Shown piece after piece: positions 53,821-64,000 of a stretch of 64,000 nucleotides of DNA (positions within the stretch are counted from its first letter, which is position 1; each line of letters begins with the position of its first letter). The notes under the pieces were generated by a model. That model worked only from the letters and a program-made list of their open reading frames with translations, searched no databases and was not told the DNA's origin. The stretch is from Nomia melanderi. Lineage: Eukaryota; Arthropoda; Insecta; Hymenoptera; Halictidae. The translations under genes and the position numbers were made by a program. The stretch spans positions 7,073,501-7,137,500 of the forward strand of contig NC_135007.1 in the NCBI RefSeq assembly GCF_051020985.1, in the 5' to 3' direction.

Positions 53821-53826
53821 AAAAGG
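53821..53826 (-). promoter_or_regulatory. Likely TOP-type transcription start of RpS24
   Basis: Minus-strand CCTTTT sits about 25-30 bases upstream of the ATG and continues into GCTGGCGG. This matches the C-plus-oligopyrimidine starts of ribosomal-protein mRNAs that are translationally controlled by growth signalling. Confidence 0.55.
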
Positions 53827-54490
53827 ACATTTACGGAAACATGAAGCGCTATCTACATTGAAGATTCTTTCGTAACTAAAATCCCTACGATGGTATAACA
53901 ACAATTTTTATTCATATTTATTCAATATCATCTTTATAAGAGTATATATTTATATTCATTTAAAAATGAATAGAACTATAGAACATATATAAGTACTTTA
54001 AAAACATAAAACAGTTCCAGTTAAGAATGAAATGATTTTATATTTGTCTTCAGTTAGGAATTTTGTATAATTAACTAGAAATTGTTTAAGCTGTAAATAC
54101 AAACAAAATTTAATGAAAAAATACGTAGTTGCTTTAAAATAATACCAATAATTAAATTTTTCTATGCATTTTATTGAGTTAAAATTTATAAAATATATAT
54201 TCATATAAATCAAACAAGTTTAACAGTATTCGTAAATAAATTTTTTATTCATGTTTTAAATAACAAATTTCTTGCAGATAATTGTATTTACGAAGGATTA
54301 TAAATAGTATTCAAATAGATATTATATAGAACTTTACGTTTTTATGTAAAAATACGCATTTATGACATGTTATCAACAGAGCAGAGGAAAGTGAACATGT
54401 GAAGTTCTGAGGAAGACCGTAATAGCGCTAGTAGCAGTATTCCGTTCATCTGATTGGTTCCTTGTCAAGTAACGTCCATTACTCTCCTAG

Positions 54491-54503
54491 GAAGTTTCGA
54501 GAA
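54491..54503 (+). promoter_or_regulatory. Heat-shock element, three perfect alternating units
   Basis: GAAGTTTCGAGAA fits GAAnnTTCnnGAA exactly, the binding site for an HSF trimer. It lies in the RpS24/J-protein divergent interval, about 130 bases before a strong donor that likely ends the non-coding first exon of the J-protein gene. That position suits an inducible chaperone gene. Confidence 0.7.
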
Positions 54504-56878
54504 CGGGTACGGACGGTAATATTGGTGAGAGTTCTATGCGTTTACAACAGTTCGTCAAATACTATTACGTGGAGCAAAACGAGCATTTACAGCACGCGGA
54601 TATTTTCCTCAAGCGGTTTTCTTTCTGCTAATATAGGTAAGAATAAATTACTTAGAACAATTGAAAGAATATTTTAGAAAATGTGCGCAGACGGACTGAA
54701 TTTTCGTCATTGAATTATGCGATCGATCAGGGGCTCATGAATTTTCCCTGGGATAGGAATTCGCGTAGCATCAATACAGTCAACTTACGGTGGAGCATTA
54801 GAAGATATTGAAGAATATTAATTTGATTTTAACATGGCTTTAACGGTTGTCGAGTTTGAAGTGGACATTTGAAGGTTGAATTGTAAATCTATGTACACTT
54901 AAGCATATTGAATATTACGAAATACGCGTCAATTAATTTTATCATAGTGCGAACACTTGTGTTCACCCGTGACTCGCACTTTAACGTTGAAAAATGGTGG
55001 ATGTTCCCATTGCTTAACTCGTGTCAAGACAAAACGCGGTTGAAGTTGTGAACTGTATCTGTCATTTAGATGCTTACAATGATGGCTATATATTTATATT
55101 AATTTTTATTGCATGAATTATAATCAGAGACACATTTTTTGCTTAATTAAATAACTATTTTATAGACTTATTTTTTTCTTGGATGATTTGTAACCGGTAG
55201 CCAAGCCTTTAATATGTATACAAGTATCTCTGTATACATATATACGTTACCAGAAGGCTCTAGAAAGTGTGGTGTTCTTTGTTCATAACACGATAGACTG
55301 TGCGATGTATGGAAACCACGTTTTTATTTCCGCTTCCATATCAATTAGTAACATTTTGGTAGTCTAAAATGATTCCCGTCGCCATTTTGAAACCGAAGAC
55401 GCACATGGATAGAATTTACGAGAGATTTCCCTGAATATACCGTCTTTATGCTTTGAGACCTCGTGTATTGATTAAAGAATTTTCGTGTAATGTAATATAA
55501 TATTTAAATATAATTAATTTGCAACGATTTTTTAATCTATATTTTCTTAAATATGTTGTGTCATTATTAAAATTAGAAATACTTGAAGTTCAAGGTCATT
55601 CCTTGTAATTCCATTTTTGAAACATGTATGTACGCATTTAAATGCTTGCACAATCCTGACGTCGAATAGGGAATCTAAATGACGAAGGAGTTTTTTTTTC
55701 GAGTTCTTCGTTTTAATAGTTATGCGGATTGCAGTGTATTGTTATGATTAGTTCACATTTTTACCAACCCTTATTTAATGAAAATTCAAATTCGTATTAT
55801 TGTCTCCTTCGTTTTATATTTTATGTATTCTCAAATCAATTAAATTGTTTAATGCTTTAGTTCTTAGAATTGTGTTTATGAGCATTAAATTCTTTCCTGA
55901 AGTATTTACTTAATTACACTATTTATTATTCGTTACATAAGGTTTGAATTAATTTTTAATTTTGTGTACTTTTTATCCCTAGATATTTTTTTATGCAAAG
56001 ATCAACAAACTGCAATCTCACGTACACATTTTTATTTGTCACATATTTATTATTTATTTTTTAATAATGTGTTTGTTTTTAATGGATGTTGTATCACATT
56101 CACGAAATCTAATGTACAGTATATAATATTTACATGTAAAGCTGTGTAAATAACTCTTGCGTTTTATATGTTCTATTATGAAGTAATTTTCTTACTATTA
56201 AAAAAGTAATGGCGTTCAAAAAAATTTAAGTGTTAATGTTATTTCATCATGTAATGAAATACATGCAGATCAATATGATAACAATTATTATGTAATATAT
56301 TTTTGAAAAAAATAAATTACAGCAGTTTGATCATCCATTCTAATTTAATTTTTTCTGATGCATATGCAATAAAAAAGTAAAATTTCAATTATGTGTTTTT
56401 GTAATTTCCATAATGTAAAGTAAGGATGGTTATTTCTCATGTTTATTTAATGTGAGGTATAAAAAACATAAATCTGTAAAATTTGAAAACATGACTGCAA
56501 AAAATGTGGTATTTCAATCTTAAAAATAATATTATTTCGGTACTTATATTTTATGAGCAGGTTTGAAAGATTGAGGTATAACTGCTAAACCTGTTATATT
56601 AGGCAATTAACTAATACAGAATGAAATATGTGCATTCTCTTATTTGAAAAATTAAAGCTTCAAGACATTTACATGAGACAGTTCTCCAAACATGTGGTGG
56701 AAGATATGTTTTATATCATTCAACATATAATTTCAATTTGTGGATATAAATGATCCTAATTTAATTGAAAGTGATCCATGCATAACTTTTCACTTTCATT
56801 TTCTTGTTATTAGCAGGGTCCATACAAGCATAATAGTTACAAGTCAGTGACGTCTATAGAGAATAGATTAAAGCAAAA
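54504..56878 (+). other. Droj2: Predicted non-coding first exon and first intron of the J-protein gene
   Basis: A strong donor (ATATAG followed by GTAAGAAT, exon end 54636) and a TAGCAG tandem acceptor (exon start 56814 or 56817) frame an intron of about 2.2 kb. The rest of the 5' UTR is then 56817-56878. The exact start is not determined. A second, imperfect heat-shock-like site (GAA, CTC, GAA) sits in the intron near 55252-55265. The remaining intron is AT-rich and featureless. Confidence 0.5.
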
Positions 56879-58317
56879 ATGGTGAAAGAAACAACATTTT
56901 ATGATGTGTTGGGGGTAAAGCCAGGATGTACTCGGGAAGATCTGAAGAAGGCTTATAGAAAACTGGCACTTAAGTATCATCCCGATAAGAACCCTAATGA
57001 AGGAGAAAGAGTTAGTAATATTCTCTAGAATTTTTTTCTTATTTCTCAATAAAACACATAAATTTGTTATTATTGAAATTTGGTTACTGAATTGTGTTTC
57101 GTTACAGTTCAAACAAATTTCACAAGCTTATGAGGTATTATCAAACCCTGAAAAGAAGAAAATTTATGATCAGGGTGGAGAACAAGCTTTGAAAGAAGGT
57201 GGTGGGGGAGGTGGTATGTTCTCTTCACCCATGGAAATCTTTGATATGTTCTTTGGGGGAGGTTTTTCTGGAAGATCTTCTCGAAGACGAGAACGCAAAG
57301 GACAAGATGTTATACATCAGCTTTCTGTTTCATTGGAGGAACTGTATAAAGGCACTGTTCGCAAATTAGCTTTGCAAAAGAATGTTATTTGCGATAAATG
57401 TGAAGGTAGGCATTACTTAGCAATTATCACGTAAAATCTGGAATAAGATAAAAAAAACATATTAATTTCTTTTCTTTAGGTATTGGTGGAAAGAAAGGTT
57501 CTGTTGAGCAATGCTCAACCTGCCATGGATCTGGTATGCAAGTTCATATACAACAACTAGGACCAGGAATGCTACAGCATTTGCAGAGTGTGTGCCCAGA
57601 CTGTAAAGGACAAGGAGAACGCATAAATCCACGAGATCGTTGTAAACAATGCGGTGGTAGGAAGACGATTCGAGATAGAAAAATTTTGGAAGTTCATGTT
57701 GATCCAGGAATGGTAGATGGACAGAAGATCGTATTTAGCGGAGAGGGAGATCAAGAACCAGACTATGAACCAGGCGATATCGTCATTGTTCTTGAAGAGA
57801 AGGAACATGAGGTTTTCAAGTTAGTATCCTAATAACTGTTACACTTATAAAGTAATATTTTGTTTGTTACATGAATTTATTAATTTTTAGGCGCTCGCGT
57901 AATGATTTAATTATGAGGATGCAGTTAGAAATTGTAGAAGCTCTGTGTGGATTCCAAAAAGTGATTCGCACTTTAGATGGAAGAGATTTAGTAGTAACTT
58001 CACTTCCTGGAACTGTAACAAAGCATGGAGATTTAAAATGTATTTTGAACGAAGGAATGCCGATTTACAAAGATCCTTTCACACATGGCAGACTTATAAT
58101 TCAACTAGTAGTTAATTATCCAAAAACTATCGAACTTAATAATATTCCATTGCTTGAACAATGTCTACCTCCTAGGGAAGAGGTTATCATTCCAGAAGGA
58201 GCGGAAGAATGTATACTTACGGACTTGGATCCAGAACAGGAAGCAAGGCGAAGAGATCAACGACAGGCATACGAAGAAGACGAAGGTGCTCCGCGAGTCC
58301 AATGTGCCACACATTAA
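56879..58317 (+). CDS. Droj2: Type I (class A) DnaJ/Hsp40 co-chaperone, DNAJA1/Droj2-like, 398 aa
   Basis: The protein stimulates Hsc70 ATPase and delivers unfolded clients in the cytosol. Exons are 56879-57010, 57108-57405, 57480-57819 and 57891-58317, with GT/AG ends and consistent phase. The J domain spans residues about 5-70 with HPD in YHPDKNP; a Gly/Phe-rich linker follows (GGGGGGMF, FFGGGFSGRSS). The zinc-binding region has four CxxC-type motifs (CDKCEG, CSTCHGSG, CPDCKGQG, CKQCGGRK), then the client-binding beta-domains. The C-terminus is CATH, in the position of the CaaX farnesylation box of DNAJA1 and Ydj1 proteins. Length matches DNAJA1 (about 397). The start has a good context (AAAAATGG) and begins the conserved MVKETTFYDVLGV. 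Confidence 0.97.
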
Positions 58318-58337
58318 TTTGATTACTTCAATGTCGC

Positions 58338-58343
58338 AATAAA
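58338..58343 (+). terminator. Poly(A) signal of the J-protein gene
   Basis: AATAAA lies 21 bases past the TAA stop, predicting a very short 3' UTR; a TTTTAAACTTTTGT stretch follows as a plausible downstream element. Confidence 0.6.
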
Positions 58344-58365
58344 TATGGTCATTCTTTCATTTTAA

Positions 58366-60290
58366 ACTTTTGTCCCATTCGCTCGATTCTGAATCGTATG
58401 TATTAACAGAGGAACGAAAAAATGCGGACACATAGAAAAGTTCTTCAAGACGAATGAAAAGAACCTGAAGAAACGTCTAGATATGTGCACGACTATGAAA
58501 ACTGTAAGGAATCACCAACGATTCTAATGCAAAGATCATACTTAACACTCAATTGTATAGAGAGGCCGTTGACGCTATTGACGATACATTTATCATCGCT
58601 CCTGAATTGATCTATAAATTTTGGTGAAAATTAGTAAACTGATTATAATTAGTTAATCGCTTGCTGTAGGAAAGTATTAAAAAAAAGATGTACTTATCAT
58701 TAAACAAAGTGATAAGGAAACGTGAACTTACTCAATATCTAACGTAACATCATGTGACGTTGGTAGTAAATACAAACATAATCACTTGTATATCATGTAA
58801 TGTTGAACATTCGAATTACATTCTGCCATTTGTGAAATTATTTGTTGATGATTAATTAGCAGATTCTTAACACTGATATAAGCATACTGAATGCTAGAAA
58901 TAAAGTTAGACCGTCGTATGGTACCGATATTTCGTCTATATTTGTAATTCCCTAAAGTTCTCTAAATTATTAACAATTGAATACACGAGCTTATCAACTT
59001 CAACTCAATGTCTATATTAGTAACACGAAACTAATAAAAAATATTAAGAAATCTGTTGGTGAACATGCAACTCTGAAAATCTTTCGAATTTAGTAAAGCG
59101 TTTTGTAGCTTGATTGCAGATCTCTAAATCGCTTTTATTTTAATGGGACATTATTCCATAATATATAGTTGTAATCATTTTAAGAGTTATGCTAGTGTAT
59201 GACGATATTAACAACATTATTTTAAATTTGTTCAACAATAATACAGTATAAGAAAGAAAATGTGGTTCCTGTATGTGTGAGTGGACTATCGCGCGTATTC
59301 AGAATTATTTATTGTTACAAAAAAATTTTCAGTATTCAATTACAATTCCGTTTTTGGAAGTAAAAGTAAAATTATGATTAATTTTTGGAAGTTTAAATAC
59401 AAGAGACAGCCTTGTATATTTTCTCAAAAGGAACGCGGTTTTGCTGTTCATTTGTAACAAATATTAACATTTGTATTAAATTAAATACGTCTTCGATACA
59501 TTCGCATAATTTACTGTACACAAGGTCGCGTACTCGTCTGCAGTTACTATAGCAAATTTAAATAGAAATGTATTGTAATCTTATTTATTATAGATAAATT
59601 GGTGATCAATTAGTACTTTTTTGCATCGTCAAATAAATTGGAAAAAGTATAATGTGAAGTATACAAACGGTACTTATTCTCTTCTGAAGTTGAACCTTTA
59701 GTCCTTTATATGCAAATCATACTCGAGTTTCTATTATAAGTTTTTATTGTTAAAAAAATTGCTTTAATTACAAAACTTTCGTTAAAATAACCAACAAGTT
59801 TTACAAATTAATAGCCTTCGATTCTCATAACAGTTTTCTGACAGTATTCTAGAAGTAGATTGTTCAAAATTTAGAAAAAAGGCAGTTTTATTTCAAGACG
59901 TAATAAACTTGAACTAAATACGCACACATTCGTAATTAGAGTCATTCATGAGAGGTAACAATGTTAATGTGCCTTTGAGTTACGTAGAATAGCCTAACGA
60001 TGGCGATATAATCGCGGCCAGGGTCGATGTTTTTGTAATGTGCGTATACAAGTGCCCGAAAGCCAGCAGTCGAGATGCCGCAAAGGTTTCTGGGTATGCG
60101 GAGGGAGCCATATTTTTCCAATATCAGTTATGCGAAAACAGCGTACGCATAGCATCCGCAGTATGGAATTTCGTTCAGTAGCCTGCGTGAAGTCTGTGTT
60201 ATACAAGAGGAATTGATTACGAAGCAGACGACAGGGGACCAGTGGAAGACGGAAAGGCAACAGTGCTAGTCAGAAAATAATAAGCGTGCG
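58366..60290. other. Intergenic region before six-banded
   Basis: AT-rich until about 59.98 kb, then abruptly CpG-richer. No supported gene or RNA was seen. Confidence 0.5.
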
Positions 60291-62041
60291 TTTCCACGCG
60301 ATCACGAAGCGAGGTTCGGTGAAAACGACGAGCGCGGGCCGCGCAGGTGTTCGAGTCGAGAAGAGGGTTAGTTAACTTAACCCGAGTTCGTAACCGCGAC
60401 CGGTGGTAGTGGTGGTAGTACTAGTGGTGGTGGAGGTAGTGGTGGTGGTGGTGGTGCTACTGCTGCTGTGACGATGACACAGCGTCATAACACAACGTAC
60501 GTCCGTCCGTGCGATTTAACGCGAATTGTTATGGCAGTATAAAGTGTTTTTTGTACTTAGTGTGCATTCGCGCCATTACCGATCGAACGAGTCGTGTCTC
60601 GGTCACGATTAACCAGTGCGTATTCAGTGTCAAAGGAGATGGCTTTCTTGTTTAGTGTGTGAACCAGGTTTCGGAGTAGCGTATTTTTTTAGTGACAGTG
60701 GCACACGATGACATAATTCAGTTCCATTCATTGTTTCTTCGTTGAAAAGTGAGTGCGTATATGTGAAACGGAATAATCCGAACTGCGGCCGTGAATAAAG
60801 CGACGAGACCGTGGCAGTGACACGACCTCAACGTGGACCATTTTTCAAGCGTTAATTATTTCGCGGTTCAAAGTGTTTTTATTCTTTGCCACCAAAAGTC
60901 GACTCGAACCTTCGCCGTTGCTATCTGGTAATGTTTACAATGCGTCCGGTTGGTGATGCTATTGCTTCGGTACAGCGTATACTGCGTAATTAGTTCAGTG
61001 CTGTAGCCCCATTCTGTTGTTTCGACGCGACTGAATTGGTGTGCCAGACAAATGAGTGAGCGGTCGTATCGCAGACCCACCTTATCAACAACAATAGAAG
61101 CGTAATGTCCAAATAAATTAAATAATCGTCGATCGTACGTCATCAAAATTCTGCGAAGTATGAAAATTTTAAAGGACTACTCTAATTTTATCGAATTCTC
61201 TCCACGTTGGATTTTATCGAATTTATTTAAAAAATTTTATCGACGAATCCGTGACAAGTTACGACGTTACATTACAATTCCCCTTTTATAAACAAGATTA
61301 AGTGGGTCCACGTAACAATTTCGAAAAGAGCCCGAGCAGATGTAAAACGAAGTCACGTCGACTAAGCGGTGAAACCTTCAAACCATAATTGTTATTTTCA
61401 TACAAATTTTTAATCATTCACGATAAGTGAAAAAAATACACAACGGCAGCGTTTTTACCGCGGTTTTCGATGGATCATCAAGCAGCGTCGACGGAACTAT
61501 AGTAGTAATGCCAAAATGTACGGGTCCGCGGCGTAGAGGTTAGACGGGCATTGACCGTTGAATAGCGCGTGTCTGTCGTCCGTCGGATACTTTCCAGTTT
61601 TAAAATCTTGGCACCGTTACCGTAACTCCGTACAGTCATCCGTCGTCGTGGCTCAAGTGTTTCAGGTGGGTGTGTGCACGCGTGACCCAGCGATATTTTC
61701 CACGGGAATAAAAGGTGAAACTCGCGAAAGAGAGGAAAGAGAGCCGGCCGGTGAAATCGAAACATCCGTTTGGCGTGCCGCGCGCGGTGAAGCCAAGGAT
61801 GTCGAGCGACGAGATTGTGAAGGGCAGCTGCGAGATTCCAAGCATCGGTGATCGTGCGCGGCCAGGAAGGAGGACCGAGAGTACGTAGTTAGGTTTCGGC
61901 GGGTGGCAGACGACACGCGCGATTATATTCGTTTACGGAGGATGCGGCAGGACCTTGAGGTACCTCCACGTAGGCGTGCTAACAGCAGCGTTCCAGTGAT
62001 GTCGGTGTCGGGGTTACCTGCAGCGCTGCTGGACCTGGACC
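60291..62041 (+). promoter_or_regulatory. CpG-rich promoter and 5' UTR region of the six-banded (MBD) gene
   Basis: The sequence is GC- and CpG-rich compared with the DNA to its left, with many short upstream ATGs and ORFs and no clear TATA box. It probably contains the transcription start and a long leader, perhaps with non-coding exons. Exact limits cannot be read from sequence. Confidence 0.5.
60402..60455 (+). repeat. GGT-rich trinucleotide repeat
   Basis: This is an imperfect GGT/AGT run followed by a short CTG-like run, in the six-banded 5' region. If transcribed, the spaced GG pairs could favour a two-tier G-quadruplex. Confidence 0.8.
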
Positions 62042-62058
62042 ATGGCCGGCAAGCCTGA
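61942..62058 (+). CDS. Upstream ORF (38 codons) overlapping the six-banded start codon
   Basis: ATG at 61942 (with an in-frame ATG at 61999) opens a frame that runs through the main ATG at 62042 in another frame and stops at TGA 62056-62058. The peptide starts MRQDLEVPPRRR. Overlapping uORFs usually lower initiation at the main start. Whether the leader is spliced to include it is unknown. Confidence 0.5.
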   Translation: MRQDLEVPPRRRANSSVPVMSVSGLPAALLDLDHGRQA

Positions 62059-62177
62059 GCAGCCGTCCACACACCCTGCTCCCCTAAGTCACAGTCATCA
62101 TCATCATCACCACCATCAGCAACAGCATCATCATCAACAACAACAACAGCAACAACAACAGCAGCAGCAGCAGCAGC

Positions 62178-62211
<34 letters not shown>

Positions 62212-63672
62212 GCAACAGCAACATCATCAACAACAACAACCGCAACAGCAGCAGCAGCAAGATCAATCGGATCAACATCAACAACACCAACAACAACAAC
62301 GCGCCCAGCACGCTCATGGGATCCAACAAAACAGTGTTTTAGTGTACGTATCAGGGGAGAATTTTGCGTACGCGACGGCGGTCGGTCAGAATGCCGCCGC
62401 CGCCGCCGCTGCTGCTGCTACCGCAGTCGGGTATCAGTCCCCGCAGCAGGCGACGTACACCGGTATTCTACCGCCGCAGGTGGCGACGGCGGCGGCGACG
62501 TTTCCCGCCAAAACCGCCATATACTGTAACGATAACAGCGGCGTCGGCGGCGTCGCCGCCGCTGCTACGGCGACTAACTGTTGCCGATTGAAGCAGCTAG
62601 AGTACGTCCCGTCCGTCGATGGTGACTCCGGTCGGTCCGCGCGCGCCTTGTCCACTGGTAACGTGGACGAGGAGGATGATTACGGGACGATTGTGGCAAA
62701 CAATGGTTTATTGTACCGGCAGGCGAATTTCATTCAGGCGACCAGCGGTACGACAGCCACCACGACGATGACGTGCGTGGTGTCGGCGTGCGACAACAAG
62801 AATGCGGTAACCCGTAGCACGCTGGAGAACGATACCGGGAATGCGGAGGGCCTAGCCATGACTAACGTAGAGCCGATCGGCAGGGTGAATGGCACCGAGA
62901 TGGTACCAAACAAATTATTTCCATCGAGGATCCACACCGAGATCTATCCCTCTGCGGCTGGCCGACTGACCGACGGTTACAGTAATAACGCTAGGATTGC
63001 GCAGGCAAGTCTTGGGGAGGGTTGTGTCGGTCTGTTGAGTGACGACGGTGCCGCGTGCGTCGCGTACGTGCGACAAGGGAGCGAGCCCACGCAAACGTCC
63101 GCGAGTGTTTTCCAAGCCGACAGTGTGGAGCAACAACAACGAGTCGACATGGACGAGAAGAGTCGACAACAGGACGCTTTCCAGAATCAGGTCGGCGCGT
63201 CGCTTTCCTCGACCTCCTCGTCAGTCGTTGGTGTCAGTGGTGCCGGTGTCGGCGGAGGTGGTAGTGGTGTTGTCGTTGTTGTCGGTAACGGCGGTGGCAG
63301 TGGTGCGGTTAGCTGCGACTCCGTTCGTTCCGATACCGGTGAATCGTCGACCTATAGCAGCTTGAGCAGTCCCGAAAGTCAAAGTCAATCATCAGCGCAC
63401 GACGGTTTGTCGTCGGCCGGCGCAACGGTCAACGGTGGCGGTACCTGCGCGCAGCAGGCTGCGCGTCAGCCGTCGTTGGCGTGTATCAACAACACTAACA
63501 ATAATGACAATACCGGTCAGCAAAATGTAGTGTTAACGATGAACGGTAGTGCGGTGGTTGCACAGCAGCAGCAGCAACAGCAGCAACAGCAGCAGCAGCA
63601 TCATCAACAAGCGATTACAGTGCCTCGTGGATGGAAAAGGATATGCACCAACGGGGTCATCATTTACATCAG
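62042..63672 (+). CDS. sba: Methyl-CpG-binding-domain protein, six-banded (MBD5/6 family), first coding exon
   Basis: This 1631-base exon encodes 543 residues plus two bases of the next codon and ends at an AG/GTGACT donor. The last residues, VPRGWKRICTNGVIIYI plus a Ser completed in the next exon, are the start of the MBD of the MBD5/MBD6/six-banded family. These are chromosomal proteins of the PR-DUB (Calypso/BAP1 with Asx) complex that removes H2A ubiquitin. The rest is low complexity: His run (residues about 19-25), about 29 consecutive Gln (about 32-60), more Gln-rich sequence, Ala runs (about 120-132), Gly/Val- and Ser-rich stretches, and 12 Gln before the MBD. The ATG at 62042 has a strong context (GACCATGGCC). 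The rest of the MBD and any PWWP-like domain lie beyond the window. The symbol is inferred from about 18 residues of MBD plus architecture. Confidence 0.85.
62095..62331 (+). repeat. CAA/CAG/CAT tract encoding poly-His and poly-Gln
   Basis: The tract mixes CAG and CAA codons with CAT/CAC, including two long pure CAA runs and a pure CAG run near 62160-62175. The reverse strand reads as a leucine/methionine ORF, which is an artefact. The pure runs are likely length-polymorphic. Confidence 0.95.
63563..63598 (+). repeat. Second CAG/CAA tract (12 Gln) next to the MBD
   Basis: Twelve consecutive Gln codons, mostly CAG with CAA interruptions, precede His-His-Gln-Gln and the MBD. Confidence 0.95.
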
Positions 63673-64000
63673 GTGACTGCTGTTTATTGTTTTAACCGTG
63701 AACGTTTTTTGTTCATTACCGCGAGATGGATGGCCCATTTTTGATTGGACGATTGTTGTATGAGACGGAATTTTCATCATTTTGTGTCATCATTATGTAT
63801 TGTCGTTCACTCTTTATACTGTAGGCTACAAATTTTCAGGAAATCTGATTTGTTTTTGTTTTTATAACGATTTTTCATTTTTATTTTGTAAAGCGAAATC
63901 CTTCATTAAGCGATGCAGCGTTACCATAGAAAAGTCTTTTTCTTTAAACGATCCATAAAAATGGTTCTTGTGACATGAGAAACCCAATAATCGTATTATA
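63673..64000 (+). other. sba: Start of the next six-banded intron
   Basis: The GTGACT donor is followed by T-rich, non-coding sequence to the window edge. Confidence 0.7.

Noticed and set aside
62084..62329. Minus-strand poly-leucine ORF
   Set aside because: It is the reverse complement of the CAA/CAG/CAT tract in the six-banded exon, an artefact of the repeat.

Overview
The window is eukaryotic nuclear DNA, most likely from an insect and plausibly a hymenopteran (bee, wasp or ant). The evidence is short exons with GT/AG introns, an invertebrate ankyrin-2 gene with a first intron of about 28 kb, a six-banded-type methyl-CpG-binding-domain (MBD) gene, a ribosomal-protein S24 gene whose first coding exon holds only the start codon, and AT-rich spacers. 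The species call is inference. Nothing prokaryotic, viral or CRISPR-like was seen.

Layout. (1) 1-37.4 kb, minus strand: most of one ankyrin gene (Ank2-like). A 75-residue first coding exon lies at 37177-37401. A first intron of 27.8 kb follows, then 15 exons (4235-9338) encoding the ankyrin-repeat membrane-binding domain. A further exon at 1734-1838 fits by phase. The ZU5, UPA and death domains would lie beyond the left edge. The large intron holds a pre-miRNA-sized hairpin, a MITE-like element, a degenerate tandem array with a period near 242 bp, a canonical TATA box on the opposite strand, and GC-rich pockets, but no convincing nested protein gene. (2) 37.7-42.5 kb: intergenic, with a polypurine tract. 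(3) 42.6-46.1 kb, minus: a two-coding-exon C2H2 zinc-finger protein of about 884 residues. (4) 49.65-51.08 kb, plus: an unrecognised three-exon secreted protein with a strong TATA plus initiator promoter. (5) 52.89-53.83 kb, minus: RpS24. (6) about 54.5-58.34 kb, plus: a DNAJA1/Droj2 type I J-protein, divergent from RpS24, with a perfect heat-shock element near its likely non-coding first exon. (7) about 60-64 kb, plus: the 5' region and first coding exon of six-banded (MBD5/6 family). This exon has long glutamine/histidine tracts and an upstream ORF overlapping its start; the MBD is split by the exon end.

The genes look like ordinary, independent neighbours. The one shared regulatory interval suggested is the roughly 0.7 kb between RpS24 and the J-protein. 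I found no obviously new multi-gene system. The best leads are the Ank2-intron hairpin (perfectly paired, with two G.U wobbles, only in Ank2-sense RNA), the 242-bp array, the unknown secreted protein, and the overlapping uORF on the MBD gene. Exon ends were placed by hand from splice signals and reading phase and are not supported by transcripts.
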